Positions 22,212-31,364 of a DNA stretch of 64,000 bases are shown here, in pieces (position 1 is the stretch's first letter; each line of letters opens with the position of its first letter). The notes under the pieces are model-generated. The model had not been told where the DNA came from. It saw nothing but the letters and a program-made list of their open reading frames with translations, and searched no databases. The stretch covers positions 1 to 64,000 of the forward strand of contig JAIEMJ010000044.1 of the NCBI GenBank assembly GCA_019752335.1. The letters run 5' to 3'. The position numbers and the translations under genes are program-made. The stretch is from Bryobacteraceae bacterium. Its GTDB lineage: Bacteria; Acidobacteriota; Terriglobia; Bryobacterales; Bryobacteraceae.

Positions 22212-24505
22212 GTCCCCAGGAACTTACCGCCGTTGACGCTTACTGGCGCGCGGCAAATTACTTATCGGTCGGGCAGATGTACCTCTGCGCGAATCCGCTG
22301 CTGCGGCGGCCACTGGAGCTGAGCGACATCAAGCGGATGTTACTCGGGCACTGGGGGACTACTCCTGGGCAGAACTTCATTTATGCACACTTGAACCGGA
22401 TTATTCAGCAGCATGACTTGAATATGATCTATGTCTGCGGCCCTGGGCACGGCGGGCCGACGGTGGTGAGCAATACTTATCTCGAAGGCACTTACAGCGA
22501 AATTTATCCAGACATTAGCCAGGATGAGTCTGGTTTACAAAAACTGTTTCTCCAATTCTCGTTTCCTGGAGGGATTCCGAGCCATGCGTCGCCGGAGTGT
22601 CCGGGTTCAATCCATGAGGGCGGCGAGTTGGGCTATTCACTGAGCCACGCTTTTGGCGCGGTATTTGACAACCCGGACCTGATCGCCGCCTGCGTCGTGG
22701 GCGACGGCGAAGCAGAGACTGGCCCTTTGGCGACCGCGTGGCACTCGAATAAATTCCTCAACCCAGTGACTGACGGTGTCGTACTGCCGATTCTGCATTT
22801 GAACGGCTACAAGATCGCGAATCCGACGATTCTGGCGCGGATTCCACACGAGGAACTAGAGCAGTTGTTCCGTGGCTACGGGTGGGAGCCTTATTTCGTC
22901 GGCGCCGACCATGCGGAGATGGCCGCCGCTTTGGACCGCGCTGTGGAGGAGATTCGCCGGATCAAGAGCGGCGGAGCACCGGCGAAGTGGCCGATGATCG
23001 TGTTGCGGTCGCCGAAGGGTTGGACGGGCCCGAAGGACGTGGAGGGGACTTACCGCTCACATCAGGTGCCGCTGTCCGATCCGGTGGCGCATCCGGAGCA
23101 TCTGCCGATGCTGGAGGCGTGGCTGCGGAGTTACCGGCCGGAGGAGTTGTTCGACGAGGCCGGCAAGGTGCGGCCCGAAGTAGTCTCGCTGGTTCCGCAA
23201 GGGAGTCGCCGGATGGGGGCGAATCCGCATGCCAATGGCGGATCGCTGCTGCGCGACCTGCACCTGCCGGATTTCCGCGACTATGCCGCCGCAGTGCCCG
23301 CGCCCGGCTCGCGCGGCATCGGCGATACGCGCGTGTTGGGTCCTTTCCTGCGCGATGTGACGCGTCTAAACGATCACCATTTCCGCATCTTTGGTCCGGA
23401 TGAGACGGTGTCGAATGGCCTGGGCGCGGTGCTGGAAGTTACGGCCCGCCAGTGGGAGGCCGAGATGCTACCTACGGATGATGGTTTGGCGCGCGCGGGC
23501 CGCGTCGTGGAAATGTTGAGCGAGCATCAATGCGAAGGCTGGCTCGAAGGCTACTTACTTACGGGCCGCCATGGACTCTTCAATTGCTACGAAGCCTTTA
23601 TTCACATTATTGCCTCAATGTTCAATCAGCATGCTAAGTGGCTGAAGGTGACTTCTGAAATTCCGTGGCGGCGGCCAATCGCTTCCCTGAATTACTTACT
23701 CGCTTCGCACGTCTGGCGGCAGGATCACAATGGCTTCTCGCATCAGGACCCGGGCTTTATTGACCACGTCATGAACAAGAAGGCCGGCGTCGTGCGGGTG
23801 TACCTGCCGCCGGACGCCAACTGCCTGCTGTCCGTGATGGACCACTGTTTGCGCAGCCGGCATTACGTGAATGTCGTCATCGCGGGGAAGCATCCGGCGC
23901 CGCAGTGGCTGACGATGGACCAGGCGGTTACTCACTGCCAACAGGGTATCGACGTGTGGCAGTGGGCGAGCAACGACCAGGGAGCCGAGCCCGACGTGGT
24001 GATGGCTTGTTGCGGCGACGTACCGACGCTGGAGACCCTGGCGGCGGTTTCGATCCTGCGCGAGCACCTACCGGCCCTGAAGATTCGGGTGGTGAATGTC
24101 GTCGATCTGATGAAATTGCAGCCGGACACCGAGCATCCGCACGGACTTGCTGGCGCTGACTTCGATTTACTCTTTACTAAAAATCGGCCGGTGATCTTCG
24201 CTTTCCATGGCTACCCCTGGCTCATTCATCGCCTGACTTACAAACGCACGAATCACGACAATATTCACGTGCGCGGCTATAAAGAAGAGGGCACCATCAC
24301 GACGCCCTTCGATATGACGGTGCTGAATGACCTGGACCGCTTCCATCTGGCCATGGACGCGATTGACCGGCTGCCCCAGACGGGTGCGGCGGGGCTCTAT
24401 TTGAAGCAGCAGTTGAAGGCGAAGCTGATCGCGCACGGGCAATATATCCGCCTTAACGGCGAGGACATGCCCGAGGTGAAGCAGTGGACTTGGCCAGGAA
24501 ATTAG
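22208..24505 (+). CDS. xfp: Xylulose-5-P/fructose-6-P phosphoketolase
   Basis: 765 residues, a thiamine-diphosphate enzyme that splits xylulose 5-phosphate (and often fructose 6-phosphate) with inorganic phosphate to acetyl phosphate plus glyceraldehyde 3-phosphate or erythrose 4-phosphate. Visible marks: [18 protein letters not shown] near the N terminus, the cofactor-binding [19 protein letters not shown], and [11 protein letters not shown], ending with the C-terminal domain [18 protein letters not shown]. It follows ackA with a 4-base overlap; together they form the phosphoketolase-acetate bypass that yields one ATP per acetyl phosphate. TTA leucine codons occur repeatedly here, unusual in a GC-rich genome. 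Confidence 0.93.
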   Translation: MSPQELTAVDAYWRAANYLSVGQMYLCANPLLRRPLELSDIKRMLLGHWGTTPGQNFIYAHLNRIIQQHDLNMIYVCGPGHGGPTVVSNTYLEGTYSEIYPDISQDESGLQKLFLQFSFPGGIPSHASPECPGSIHEGGELGYSLSHAFGAVFDNPDLIAACVVGDGEAETGPLATAWHSNKFLNPVTDGVVLPILHLNGYKIANPTILARIPHEELEQLFRGYGWEPYFVGADHAEMAAALDRAVEEIRRIKSGGAPAKWPMIVLRSPKGWTGPKDVEGTYRSHQVPLSDPVAHPEHLPMLEAWLRSYRPEELFDEAGKVRPEVVSLVPQGSRRMGANPHANGGSLLRDLHLPDFRDYAAAVPAPGSRGIGDTRVLGPFLRDVTRLNDHHFRIFGPDETVSNGLGAVLEVTARQWEAEMLPTDDGLARAGRVVEMLSEHQCEGWLEGYLLTGRHGLFNCYEAFIHIIASMFNQHAKWLKVTSEIPWRRPIASLNYLLASHVWRQDHNGFSHQDPGFIDHVMNKKAGVVRVYLPPDANCLLSVMDHCLRSRHYVNVVIAGKHPAPQWLTMDQAVTHCQQGIDVWQWASNDQGAEPDVVMACCGDVPTLETLAAVSILREHLPALKIRVVNVVDLMKLQPDTEHPHGLAGADFDLLFTKNRPVIFAFHGYPWLIHRLTYKRTNHDNIHVRGYKEEGTITTPFDMTVLNDLDRFHLAMDAIDRLPQTGAAGLYLKQQLKAKLIAHGQYIRLNGEDMPEVKQWTWPGN

Positions 24506-24519
24506 AGAGAATAGCGGGC

Positions 24520-25386
24520 ATGAGATTTCTTCTGTTGCTGATGGTGTCGCTGGCTTGCGCGGCGGACAAGAATATTCTGCTGGTGGCCGGGAAACCGAGC
24601 CATCCGCCTGGGCAGCATGAGCACAATGCCGGGGTCCGGTTGTTGACGAAGTGGCTGAATACGGTGCCCGGGGTGAAGGCCACCGCGACCTACGGCGGCG
24701 AGTGGCCTAGCGACGCGGCGTTCGACCAAGCCGATGCGATCTTGTTCTTCTCCGACGGCGGTGACCGGCATTTCGGCTTCGCGGACGGGCATCCGGCGGC
24801 GATCAGCAAAGTGGCGAAACGCGGCGCGGGGCTGATGTTCCTGCACTACGCGGTGGAGCCTCCCGAAAAAAGCGGCCACGCGGAGATGCTGGAATGGCTG
24901 GGCGGCTACTTTGAGCCGTACTACTCGATCAATCCTCACTGGGACGCCAAGTACTCCGCGCTGCCGAAGCATCCGGTGATGAACGGCGTGAAGCCTTTCG
25001 AACTGCGCGATGAGTGGTACTACAACATGCGCTTCCGCGACGGAAAGAAAGGTGTAACGGACCTGTTGGTGGCGACGCCTCCGGCCAGCACGGTGGGCAA
25101 GGACGGCATCCGGAGCGGGAATGCGGAGGTCCGCAAACAGATCGGGCAGCCGCAGACGACAGCGTGGGCATACCTGCGTCCTGGCGGCGGCCGGTCAGTC
25201 GGGTTGACCGGTGGCCACTTTCACAAGAATCTCGGCGATGACAACTGGCGCAAGGTGCTGCTGAACGGGCTGCTGTGGGTGGCGAAGTCGCCGGTACCGA
25301 AGTCCGGCGTTACCGTGACGGTGACGCCGGAGGAGTTAGCGGAGGGGCTCGATCCGAAGCCCGCGCCGGCGCGGAAGGGCGATTAG
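24520..25386 (+). CDS. Secreted ThuA-like domain protein
   Basis: 288 residues from the ATG at 24520, which opens a signal peptide (MRFLLLLMVSLACAA). The mature part has a ThuA/glutamine-amidotransferase-like fold: NILLVAGKPSHPPGQHEH, FFSDGGDRH, GAGLMFLHYAVEPP and SVGLTGGHFHKN. ThuA-like proteins are linked to sugar use, but their reaction is not settled. An upstream in-frame ATG at 24484 would lie inside phosphoketolase and lacks the signal peptide at its start, so I reject it. A family A palindrome follows just after the stop. Confidence 0.8.
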   Translation: MRFLLLLMVSLACAADKNILLVAGKPSHPPGQHEHNAGVRLLTKWLNTVPGVKATATYGGEWPSDAAFDQADAILFFSDGGDRHFGFADGHPAAISKVAKRGAGLMFLHYAVEPPEKSGHAEMLEWLGGYFEPYYSINPHWDAKYSALPKHPVMNGVKPFELRDEWYYNMRFRDGKKGVTDLLVATPPASTVGKDGIRSGNAEVRKQIGQPQTTAWAYLRPGGGRSVGLTGGHFHKNLGDDNWRKVLLNGLLWVAKSPVPKSGVTVTVTPEELAEGLDPKPAPARKGD

Positions 25387-25393
25387 TTGCGGA

Positions 25394-25417
25394 GGCGGGC
25401 CAGGGGGCCCGCCCTAC
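25394..25417. repeat. Dispersed palindrome, family A (copy 3, inverted)
   Basis: Exact reverse complement of the 24-mer at 3658-3681. It lies in the 35-base gap between the converging ThuA-like and DUF4097-like genes, where a bidirectional terminator would be expected. Confidence 0.85.
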
Positions 25418-25421
25418 ATGG

Positions 25422-26177
25422 CTAAATTGCTTTTTTCTTGATGGAGACGCCGCCGTTGCGGGTGGCGATGCGGATGGGGGCTCCGCCGGAGCCCAGGTTA
25501 AACTCGACATTCCTTTGCTGGCGGAGGTCAGAACCCATGGGGAATTCCGAACGGATGCCGCCGTTGTGCGTGCTGGCGACGATGCGCGCGGAGTAGTTCA
25601 GCGGTACGTGCAGGCTGACGCCGCCGTTCACGGTTTGGGCGTCGAGGCCCGTGCCCTGCCAGCGGTCGCCGGCCATTTCGACGTTCACGCCGCCGTTCTT
25701 CGTTTCACCGCGCACGTTTCCTGCCAGGCGCGAAAGGGTGACGCCGCCGTTGACACTGGTGGCCTTGAGGTCGATGCGGTGGGGGACGAAGACTTCGTAG
25801 GTTACGGTCCACCAGGAGTCGTTGTAGTTGAGGTTCGTGGGTCCCGCAACGGCGACGCGACCGGCGCCGGCTTGCACTTGCACCTGACTGGCGAGCGTCT
25901 TAGCCTGGGCTTCGGTGGGCGCGGCGGCCTCGACTTTGGCACGGACCAGGATCTCCTGCCGGTTCCAACCGCGGACCGTCACCCCGCCATTCGGCGATGC
26001 CGAAACGTCCAGTCGCTGCATGGCGGGCAGCTTTTGTTCGCGCACTTCGCAGAAGCGTTCGTACTTGCTGCTCTGCCAGCCCTGACAACTGAGCTTTGGT
26101 TCGGTGTTTTCCCGCATCTGGCCGAAAGCGGGAATCATCAGTGTCAATAGTGGGACGACGAGGGGGGTAAGTTTCAT
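25422..26177 (-). CDS. Secreted DUF4097-like beta-repeat protein
   Basis: 251 residues from the ATG at 26177, preceded by AAGGAG at good spacing and opening a signal peptide (MKLTPLVVPLLTLMIPAFGQ). The mature protein shows a repeated signature NGGV: SPNGGVTVRGW, SVNGGVTLSRL, TKNGGVNVEM, TVNGGVSLHV, THNGGIRSEF and RNGGVSI at the end. This is the beta-strand repeat of DUF4097-type putative adhesins, forming a beta-solenoid-like stack. No enzyme motif is seen; a role at the cell surface or periplasm is inferred. The frame is open upstream to 26336 but that part overlaps nadB. Confidence 0.78.
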   Translation of the reverse strand: MKLTPLVVPLLTLMIPAFGQMRENTEPKLSCQGWQSSKYERFCEVREQKLPAMQRLDVSASPNGGVTVRGWNRQEILVRAKVEAAAPTEAQAKTLASQVQVQAGAGRVAVAGPTNLNYNDSWWTVTYEVFVPHRIDLKATSVNGGVTLSRLAGNVRGETKNGGVNVEMAGDRWQGTGLDAQTVNGGVSLHVPLNYSARIVASTHNGGIRSEFPMGSDLRQQRNVEFNLGSGGAPIRIATRNGGVSIKKKAI

Positions 26178-26209
26178 GGGTACACTCCTTATGTGGCTCG
26201 ATAGACGAA

Positions 26210-26230
26210 GCCTAATCACTTCGGTTAGGC
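26210..26230. promoter_or_regulatory. Inverted repeat between DUF4097-like gene and nadB
   Basis: GCCTAA (26210-26215) and TTAGGC (26225-26230) form a 6-bp inverted repeat in the 81-base divergent promoter gap. It could be an operator or a small hairpin; nothing identifies the binding protein. Confidence 0.3.
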
Positions 26231-26258
26231 GCGGGCAGCCAAAGGATCTGCAATTTTC

Positions 26259-27812
26259 ATGCCGTTGCACTGTGACTTTTTGATTATTGGCGCCGGGGTA
26301 GCCGGGCTGCGGGCGGCGATCGAACTGGCGCCGCATGGCAAGGTGCTGGTGCTGACGAAGGACTCATTGAAGGAGTCCTCTTCGGAATACGCGCAGGGCG
26401 GGATCGCCGCCGCGCTGGCCGCGGACGACCAAACCGAATTGCACCTGCAGGACACGATCGTCGCGGGCGACGGCCTGTGCGACGAGGCCGCGGTGCGGAC
26501 GCTGGTGACCGAGGGTCCGGCGGCAATTGAAGAGCTAATCAAGTGGGGCGCCGGGTTTGACCGGGATGGCGCCGATTTGCTCTTTGCCCGCGAAGGCGCT
26601 CACTCGCGCAGCCGGATTCTGCACGCGCAAGGCGATTCCACGGGCCGCGAACTGGCGCGGACGCTGTATTGGAAAGCGGCCTCGTTTCCGAACGTCGAGT
26701 TCCGCCGCTTTGCCGCGATGACAGATCTGCTGGTGGATGACGGTGGCGCCGTAGGAGGCGCGGTGGTGTTTGACCAGAAGGCGCAGGAGTCGCTGGCGGT
26801 TTACGCGCGTGGCGTATTGCTGGCCACGGGCGGATTGGGGCGCGTCTTCTCCGACACGACGAATCCGGACGTCGCGACCGGCGACGGCGTCGCGACGGCG
26901 TTCCGCGCCGGGGCCGACATTGCCGACCTCGAGTTCGTGCAGTTTCACCCCACCGCGCTCAGCCTGCCTGGCGCACCGCGCTTTCTGCTGTCGGAGGCGC
27001 TACGGGGCGAAGGCGCTTATCTGCGCAACAGCCGGGGCGAGCGTTTCATGGAGCGCTACCACGCGCTGGGCGACTTGGCCCCGCGCGACGTCGTCGCGCG
27101 CGCCATCGTGATGGAGATGCGGGCCACCGGCGGCGCCGTCTTTCTGGACCTGACGCACCTCGGCGCGGACCATGTCCGCGTGCGTTTTCCGCGCATCTAC
27201 GAGACGTGCCTGCTCTTCGGGATTGACCTGGGGCGCCAGATGGCCCCGGTGCATCCGGCGGCGCACTACGCCATGGGTGGCGTGCTGACGAATTTGGACG
27301 GACAGACGTCCGTGGAGCGCCTCTTTGCCGCGGGCGAAGCGGCCTGTACGGGCGTCCACGGGGCGAACCGGCTGGCGAGCAACTCGCTGCTGGAGGGGGT
27401 GGTGTTCGGCGAGCGGGTGGGCAAGGTGATGGCGTCGTTGACGGCGCGTCCGGGAGCGAGCGAGATCGATTTGCCGGAGAATCGCTTCCCGCAGATTTCG
27501 CAGGTCGAGTTGCGCCGTCTGGCTTGGGAGCAATGCGGGATCGTCCGCGACGGCGACGGGTTGCGGACCGCCGTCGAGACGTTGGCGCAGGTGCCGCACG
27601 CCGCCCGGGCAAACCTCTCGCGGCTGGATTTCGACACCCGCAGTATCGACGAGGTGCTGCGCATTTTGGCTACCTGCGCCCTGGCGCGGGAAGAGAGCCG
27701 GGGCGGGCATTTCCGCACGGATTTCCCCGCGAAGGACGATGTCCGATTCCGGGCGCACTCGGTGATGGCGCGGCACAGTGGGGTCCGTTTTGTGGAGAAG
27801 ATTCATCCTTGA
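26259..27812 (+). CDS. nadB: L-aspartate oxidase
   Basis: 517 residues. This FAD enzyme oxidises L-aspartate to iminoaspartate, the first step of de novo NAD synthesis. The N terminus has the dinucleotide fold FLIIGAGVAGLRAAIEL, then SSSEYAQGGIAAAL, ATGGLGRVFSDTTNP, the active-site region FVQFHPTAL, and HYAMGGVLTNLDGQTSVERLFAAGE followed by GANRLASNSLLEGVVFG; all are standard for NadB as against succinate dehydrogenase. No nadA or nadC lies next to it. It is divergent from the DUF4097-like gene. Confidence 0.93.
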   Translation: MPLHCDFLIIGAGVAGLRAAIELAPHGKVLVLTKDSLKESSSEYAQGGIAAALAADDQTELHLQDTIVAGDGLCDEAAVRTLVTEGPAAIEELIKWGAGFDRDGADLLFAREGAHSRSRILHAQGDSTGRELARTLYWKAASFPNVEFRRFAAMTDLLVDDGGAVGGAVVFDQKAQESLAVYARGVLLATGGLGRVFSDTTNPDVATGDGVATAFRAGADIADLEFVQFHPTALSLPGAPRFLLSEALRGEGAYLRNSRGERFMERYHALGDLAPRDVVARAIVMEMRATGGAVFLDLTHLGADHVRVRFPRIYETCLLFGIDLGRQMAPVHPAAHYAMGGVLTNLDGQTSVERLFAAGEAACTGVHGANRLASNSLLEGVVFGERVGKVMASLTARPGASEIDLPENRFPQISQVELRRLAWEQCGIVRDGDGLRTAVETLAQVPHAARANLSRLDFDTRSIDEVLRILATCALAREESRGGHFRTDFPAKDDVRFRAHSVMARHSGVRFVEKIHP

Positions 27813-27833
27813 GTTTAAGTAGAGCTACAAGAA

Positions 27834-27864
27834 GCGAGTCAGTTTTCTGTCAGAATTGACTCGC
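27834..27864. terminator. Hairpin after nadB
   Basis: GCGAGTCA (27834-27841) and TGACTCGC (27857-27864) form a perfect 8-bp stem 21 bases after the nadB stop. The loop is T-rich but no clear T-run follows, so termination is plausible and not certain. Confidence 0.4.
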
Positions 27865-27951
27865 GCACCTGTGAAAAAACGTATTTACTACGAGATCCGG
27901 GATACTGTTGTAATTCTCAGCACTTGTGCCTCTGCACACGTGTTTTCAGGA

Positions 27952-27980
27952 TTGACAGGCCGCAAAGTCAGCGGTAAGTT
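27952..27980 (+). promoter_or_regulatory. Possible sigma-70 promoter for TonB receptor 2
   Basis: A perfect -35 box TTGACA at 27952-27957 is followed after 17 bases by TAAGTT (27975-27980), a weak -10 match. It lies 41 bases before the start of the receptor gene in an AT-richer gap. Confidence 0.4.
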
Positions 27981-28020
27981 CATATAAAGTTTTGTGAAAT
28001 TCGATAAAGCTAGGGGAACT

Positions 28021-31000
28021 ATGAAATCTCTGAAGACGGTCTGCCTTGGGCTAACCTTTCTAATGGCCAGCGCCCTTCCGGCCGCGGCGCAAACACTCTA
28101 TGGTTCCGTGGTGGGAACGGTACTCGATTCGAGCGGGGGCCAACTGCCGAATGCCAAGATCTCGTTGACGAACAAGGGCACGGGTTTGGTGCTGGAAGCG
28201 ACTTCTGGCCCAGACGGGTCCTTCACGATCCTCAACGTGGTGCCGGGTACCTACGATGCCAAGGCCTCGGTGGGTGGGTTTAAGGCGCAGTCCTTGACGG
28301 ACCTGACGGTCGCGGTGAATACGGTAAGCCGTATCGACTTCAATATGGCCGTGGGCGCGGTGACCGATCAGATTACGGTGGCGGCCGAGGTCGCCCAGTT
28401 GCAGACGGACAAGGCCGACACCCATACCGAGATTCGCTCGGATATGGTGGTGAACATGCCGCTGCCCGGGTTGCGCAACTACCAGAGCCTGATTAACCTG
28501 GTGCCCGGCGCGACGCCTGCAGCTTTCCAGAACTCGATCACGGACACTCCGATGCGGTCCTTGCGCACGAATATCAATGGTACGAATGCCAACAACAACG
28601 TCACCCGCTTAGACGGCGCGACTAGTGTCAATCTTTGGCTGCCGCACCATGCCGGTTATGTGATGCCCTCCGAGATGATCGAGACGGTGAACGTCACCAC
28701 GGTGGCGGGCGACGCGGAGCAGGGCATGGCGGGCGGCGCGGCGATCACGCTGGTGACCAAGAGCGGCACCAATGATTTTCACGGCAGCGCCTTTTGGTTC
28801 CACGATAACCAGCGCTTGCGGGCGCGCAACTTCTTTGCACCCGCCAAGCCGGTAAGCATCTTCAATAACTTTGGCGGCACCATTGGTGGCCCCATTGCGA
28901 AGAACAAGCTCTTCTTCTTCTACAGCTACGACAACACGAAGCAGCGCATCGGCCAGTTCGGCCTTTACTCCGTGCCCACTGCGCCGTTGCGCGTGGGTAA
29001 CTTCAGCAACATCGCCACGACGATCTTCGATCCGAATACGGGCAATGCCGATGGTACGGGCCGCTCGGCCTTCCCGGGTAACGTCATTCCCGCCAGCCGC
29101 ATCAGTCCGATCGCGCAGCGGATCCAGAGCTTCTATCCGGCGCCGAACTTCGGCACGACGGAATTGGCGAACCTGAACGTGGCGGCGACGCCTTTGTTCA
29201 ATCGGGCGTACAACGACATCAAGCTGAATTATCAGCGCAACCAGAATCATGTGATCTGGGGCCGCTACGGGCAGATGAATGCGCTCTCGGGCGGGCGAGG
29301 AGTCTTCGGAGACGGCGTCGGCCCGGCCCCGGGCGCTGACCCCGGCCTGGGTGACACGCGGGTGAAGAACATGGCCATCGGCCACACCCTTACCCTGAGC
29401 CCCAATCTTCTGATTGACGGCGTCATCGGCTACCAGCGCATGGATCAGGTTGTCCAGGGTCAGGACTTCGGCAAGGACTTTTCGTCCACGCTGGGTATCC
29501 CGGGCCTCGGTGGCCCCGACCCTCGCCAGCAGGGCTTCCCCAATATCTCGTTCAACGGCTACAACGGCTTCGGTGTCCCGAACTGGATGCCGGCTGAGCG
29601 CATTGAGGAAAGCTTCACGATTTCGCAAAACGTGCGCTGGGTGAAGGGCAAGCACAACCTCGCGTTCGGCTTCGACGGCGTGCTGCATCGCCTGAATCAC
29701 TGGCAGCCCGAACTGGGCGCCGGTCCGCGCGGCTCGTTCAACTTCAACGGTGGCGTCACCGGAAACGGGTCTTTCAACAACTTCAATAGCTACGCCGCGT
29801 TCCTGCTCGGTCTGCCGAATCAGATCCAGAAGAGCATCCAGAACATTCTGGCAACGGGGCGGGAATACCAGTTTGGCTTCTACGCGCAGGATCGCTTCCA
29901 GGCGACGCGCAAGTTGACCGTAAGCTGGGGCCTGCGCTACGAATACTATCCGCTAATGGGCCGTTCGAACGGCTTCGGCATTGAGCGTTACGTGCCGGAG
30001 ACCAACCAGGTATTCCTGGGTGGCCGCGGCAGCGTGCCGCGCAGCAATGGTTTCTCCGTCAGCAAACTGAACCTGGCGCCACGCTTGGGCTTGGCGTATC
30101 GCTTGAACGACAAGACGGTGGTCCGCACCGGCTACGGCATCAACTACAGCCCGCTGCCTTGGAGCCGTCCGCTCCGCGGCTTCTACCCGCTCACGGTGAA
30201 CTTCAATTTCCCGTCGGCGAATGACAACGTCGCCGTCCGCTCCTTGGCGCTGGGGATTCCGCCCGTCTTTGGGCCGGACCTCTCCACGGGCGTCGTGAAT
30301 CTGCCTGCCGCGGCTGACATGCGCAGCCCGGTTTCCGGCGAGATTACCCGCGGTTACATCCAGAGCTGGAACTTCACCTTGGAGCGCCGCCTGCCGGGCT
30401 CCATCGTCTCCTCGGTGGCCTACGTTGGCACCCAGACCGTTCACATGATGGCCGACCGCGACGTGAACTCGGGCCAAGTGCTCGGTGCTGGCAACGCGGG
30501 CCGCCCGTTCTCGGCTCCGTTTGGCCGCAACATCGCCAGCCTCCTCTGGGATGGTTACCTCAGTTCGAACTACCACGCGCTGCAGACCCAGGTTCGCCGC
30601 CAGGCCAAGGGCTTAACCTTGCAGGGCGCCTACACGTGGTCAAAGGCGATCAACATGGCTGACGACGAAGGCTGGGTCACGCCGACCTACAACTGGGGTC
30701 CGGCGTTCCGCCGCAATCGCTCCGCCGCCAGCTTCGACCGCACGCACAACTTCCAGATGGGCTACGTCTATGAATTGCCTTTCGGCAAGGGCAAGACCTG
30801 GGCGAACAGCAATAAAATGGCCGACTACGTGATCGGTGGCTGGCAGCTTTCGGGCGTCACCGCTGCTTTCACGGGTACACCGTTCACTCCGAGTTCCCCG
30901 GCCGGTACCCTCAATCTGCCGGGCAATGCCCAGACCCCCGATCAGGTAAAGGCCGATGTCGGCCGTCCGGAGGGGATCGGCAGCACCGGTACCTTCTACG

Positions 31001-31290
31001 ACACCAGCGCTTTCGCTGCACTGCCTACGGGCCAGGCGCCCCGCTTCGGCTCCATGGGCCGCAACAGCCTGCGCAACCCCGGCGTCTTCCGCAATGACAT
31101 CACGCTGAGCAAGAATTTCCGTTTCATGGAAAAGCTCACGGTGAACTTCAAAGCCGAAGCGTACAACTTTACGAACAGCCGTCTCTCGACCGGCTTCGCC
31201 TCCTCCGACGTCACCAACGCCAACTTCCTTCGGGTGCTGAGTGCTACGGACGAGCGGCAGATTCGGTTCGCACTCCGATTCCAGTTCTAA
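28021..31290 (+). CDS. Oar-like TonB-dependent outer-membrane receptor (2)
   Basis: 1089 residues from the ATG at 28021, preceded by AGGGGA, with a clean signal peptide (MKSLKTVCLGLTFLMASALPAAAQ). A carboxypeptidase-regulatory-like domain (about 25-115) precedes the plug (EIRSDMVVNMPLPGLRNYQSLINLVPGA, TNINGTNANNNVTRLDGATS) and a long barrel with many alternating aromatic strands, ending in FALRFQF. It belongs to the large receptor family amplified in Solibacter-type bacteria, probably for polymer or oligomer uptake; the ligand is unknown. It has its own promoter candidate and a strong terminator, so it is likely monocistronic. Confidence 0.9.
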   Translation: MKSLKTVCLGLTFLMASALPAAAQTLYGSVVGTVLDSSGGQLPNAKISLTNKGTGLVLEATSGPDGSFTILNVVPGTYDAKASVGGFKAQSLTDLTVAVNTVSRIDFNMAVGAVTDQITVAAEVAQLQTDKADTHTEIRSDMVVNMPLPGLRNYQSLINLVPGATPAAFQNSITDTPMRSLRTNINGTNANNNVTRLDGATSVNLWLPHHAGYVMPSEMIETVNVTTVAGDAEQGMAGGAAITLVTKSGTNDFHGSAFWFHDNQRLRARNFFAPAKPVSIFNNFGGTIGGPIAKNKLFFFYSYDNTKQRIGQFGLYSVPTAPLRVGNFSNIATTIFDPNTGNADGTGRSAFPGNVIPASRISPIAQRIQSFYPAPNFGTTELANLNVAATPLFNRAYNDIKLNYQRNQNHVIWGRYGQMNALSGGRGVFGDGVGPAPGADPGLGDTRVKNMAIGHTLTLSPNLLIDGVIGYQRMDQVVQGQDFGKDFSSTLGIPGLGGPDPRQQGFPNISFNGYNGFGVPNWMPAERIEESFTISQNVRWVKGKHNLAFGFDGVLHRLNHWQPELGAGPRGSFNFNGGVTGNGSFNNFNSYAAFLLGLPNQIQKSIQNILATGREYQFGFYAQDRFQATRKLTVSWGLRYEYYPLMGRSNGFGIERYVPETNQVFLGGRGSVPRSNGFSVSKLNLAPRLGLAYRLNDKTVVRTGYGINYSPLPWSRPLRGFYPLTVNFNFPSANDNVAVRSLALGIPPVFGPDLSTGVVNLPAAADMRSPVSGEITRGYIQSWNFTLERRLPGSIVSSVAYVGTQTVHMMADRDVNSGQVLGAGNAGRPFSAPFGRNIASLLWDGYLSSNYHALQTQVRRQAKGLTLQGAYTWSKAINMADDEGWVTPTYNWGPAFRRNRSAASFDRTHNFQMGYVYELPFGKGKTWANSNKMADYVIGGWQLSGVTAAFTGTPFTPSSPAGTLNLPGNAQTPDQVKADVGRPEGIGSTGTFYDTSAFAALPTGQAPRFGSMGRNSLRNPGVFRNDITLSKNFRFMEKLTVNFKAEAYNFTNSRLSTGFASSDVTNANFLRVLSATDERQIRFALRFQF

Positions 31291-31311
31291 CCGCGGATCG
31301 CGCGGTTAAAA

Positions 31312-31343
31312 AAAACGGCCCCGGTTTCCGCCGGGGCCGTTTT
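31312..31343 (+). terminator. Rho-independent terminator of TonB receptor 2
   Basis: Stem ACGGCCCCGG (31315-31324), loop TTTCCG, stem CCGGGGCCGT (31331-31340), then TTT. A run of A precedes the stem, so it could work in both directions. It is 21 bases after the receptor stop codon. Confidence 0.88.
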
Positions 31344-31364
31344 GCATTTGCGATCCTAGGAGAA

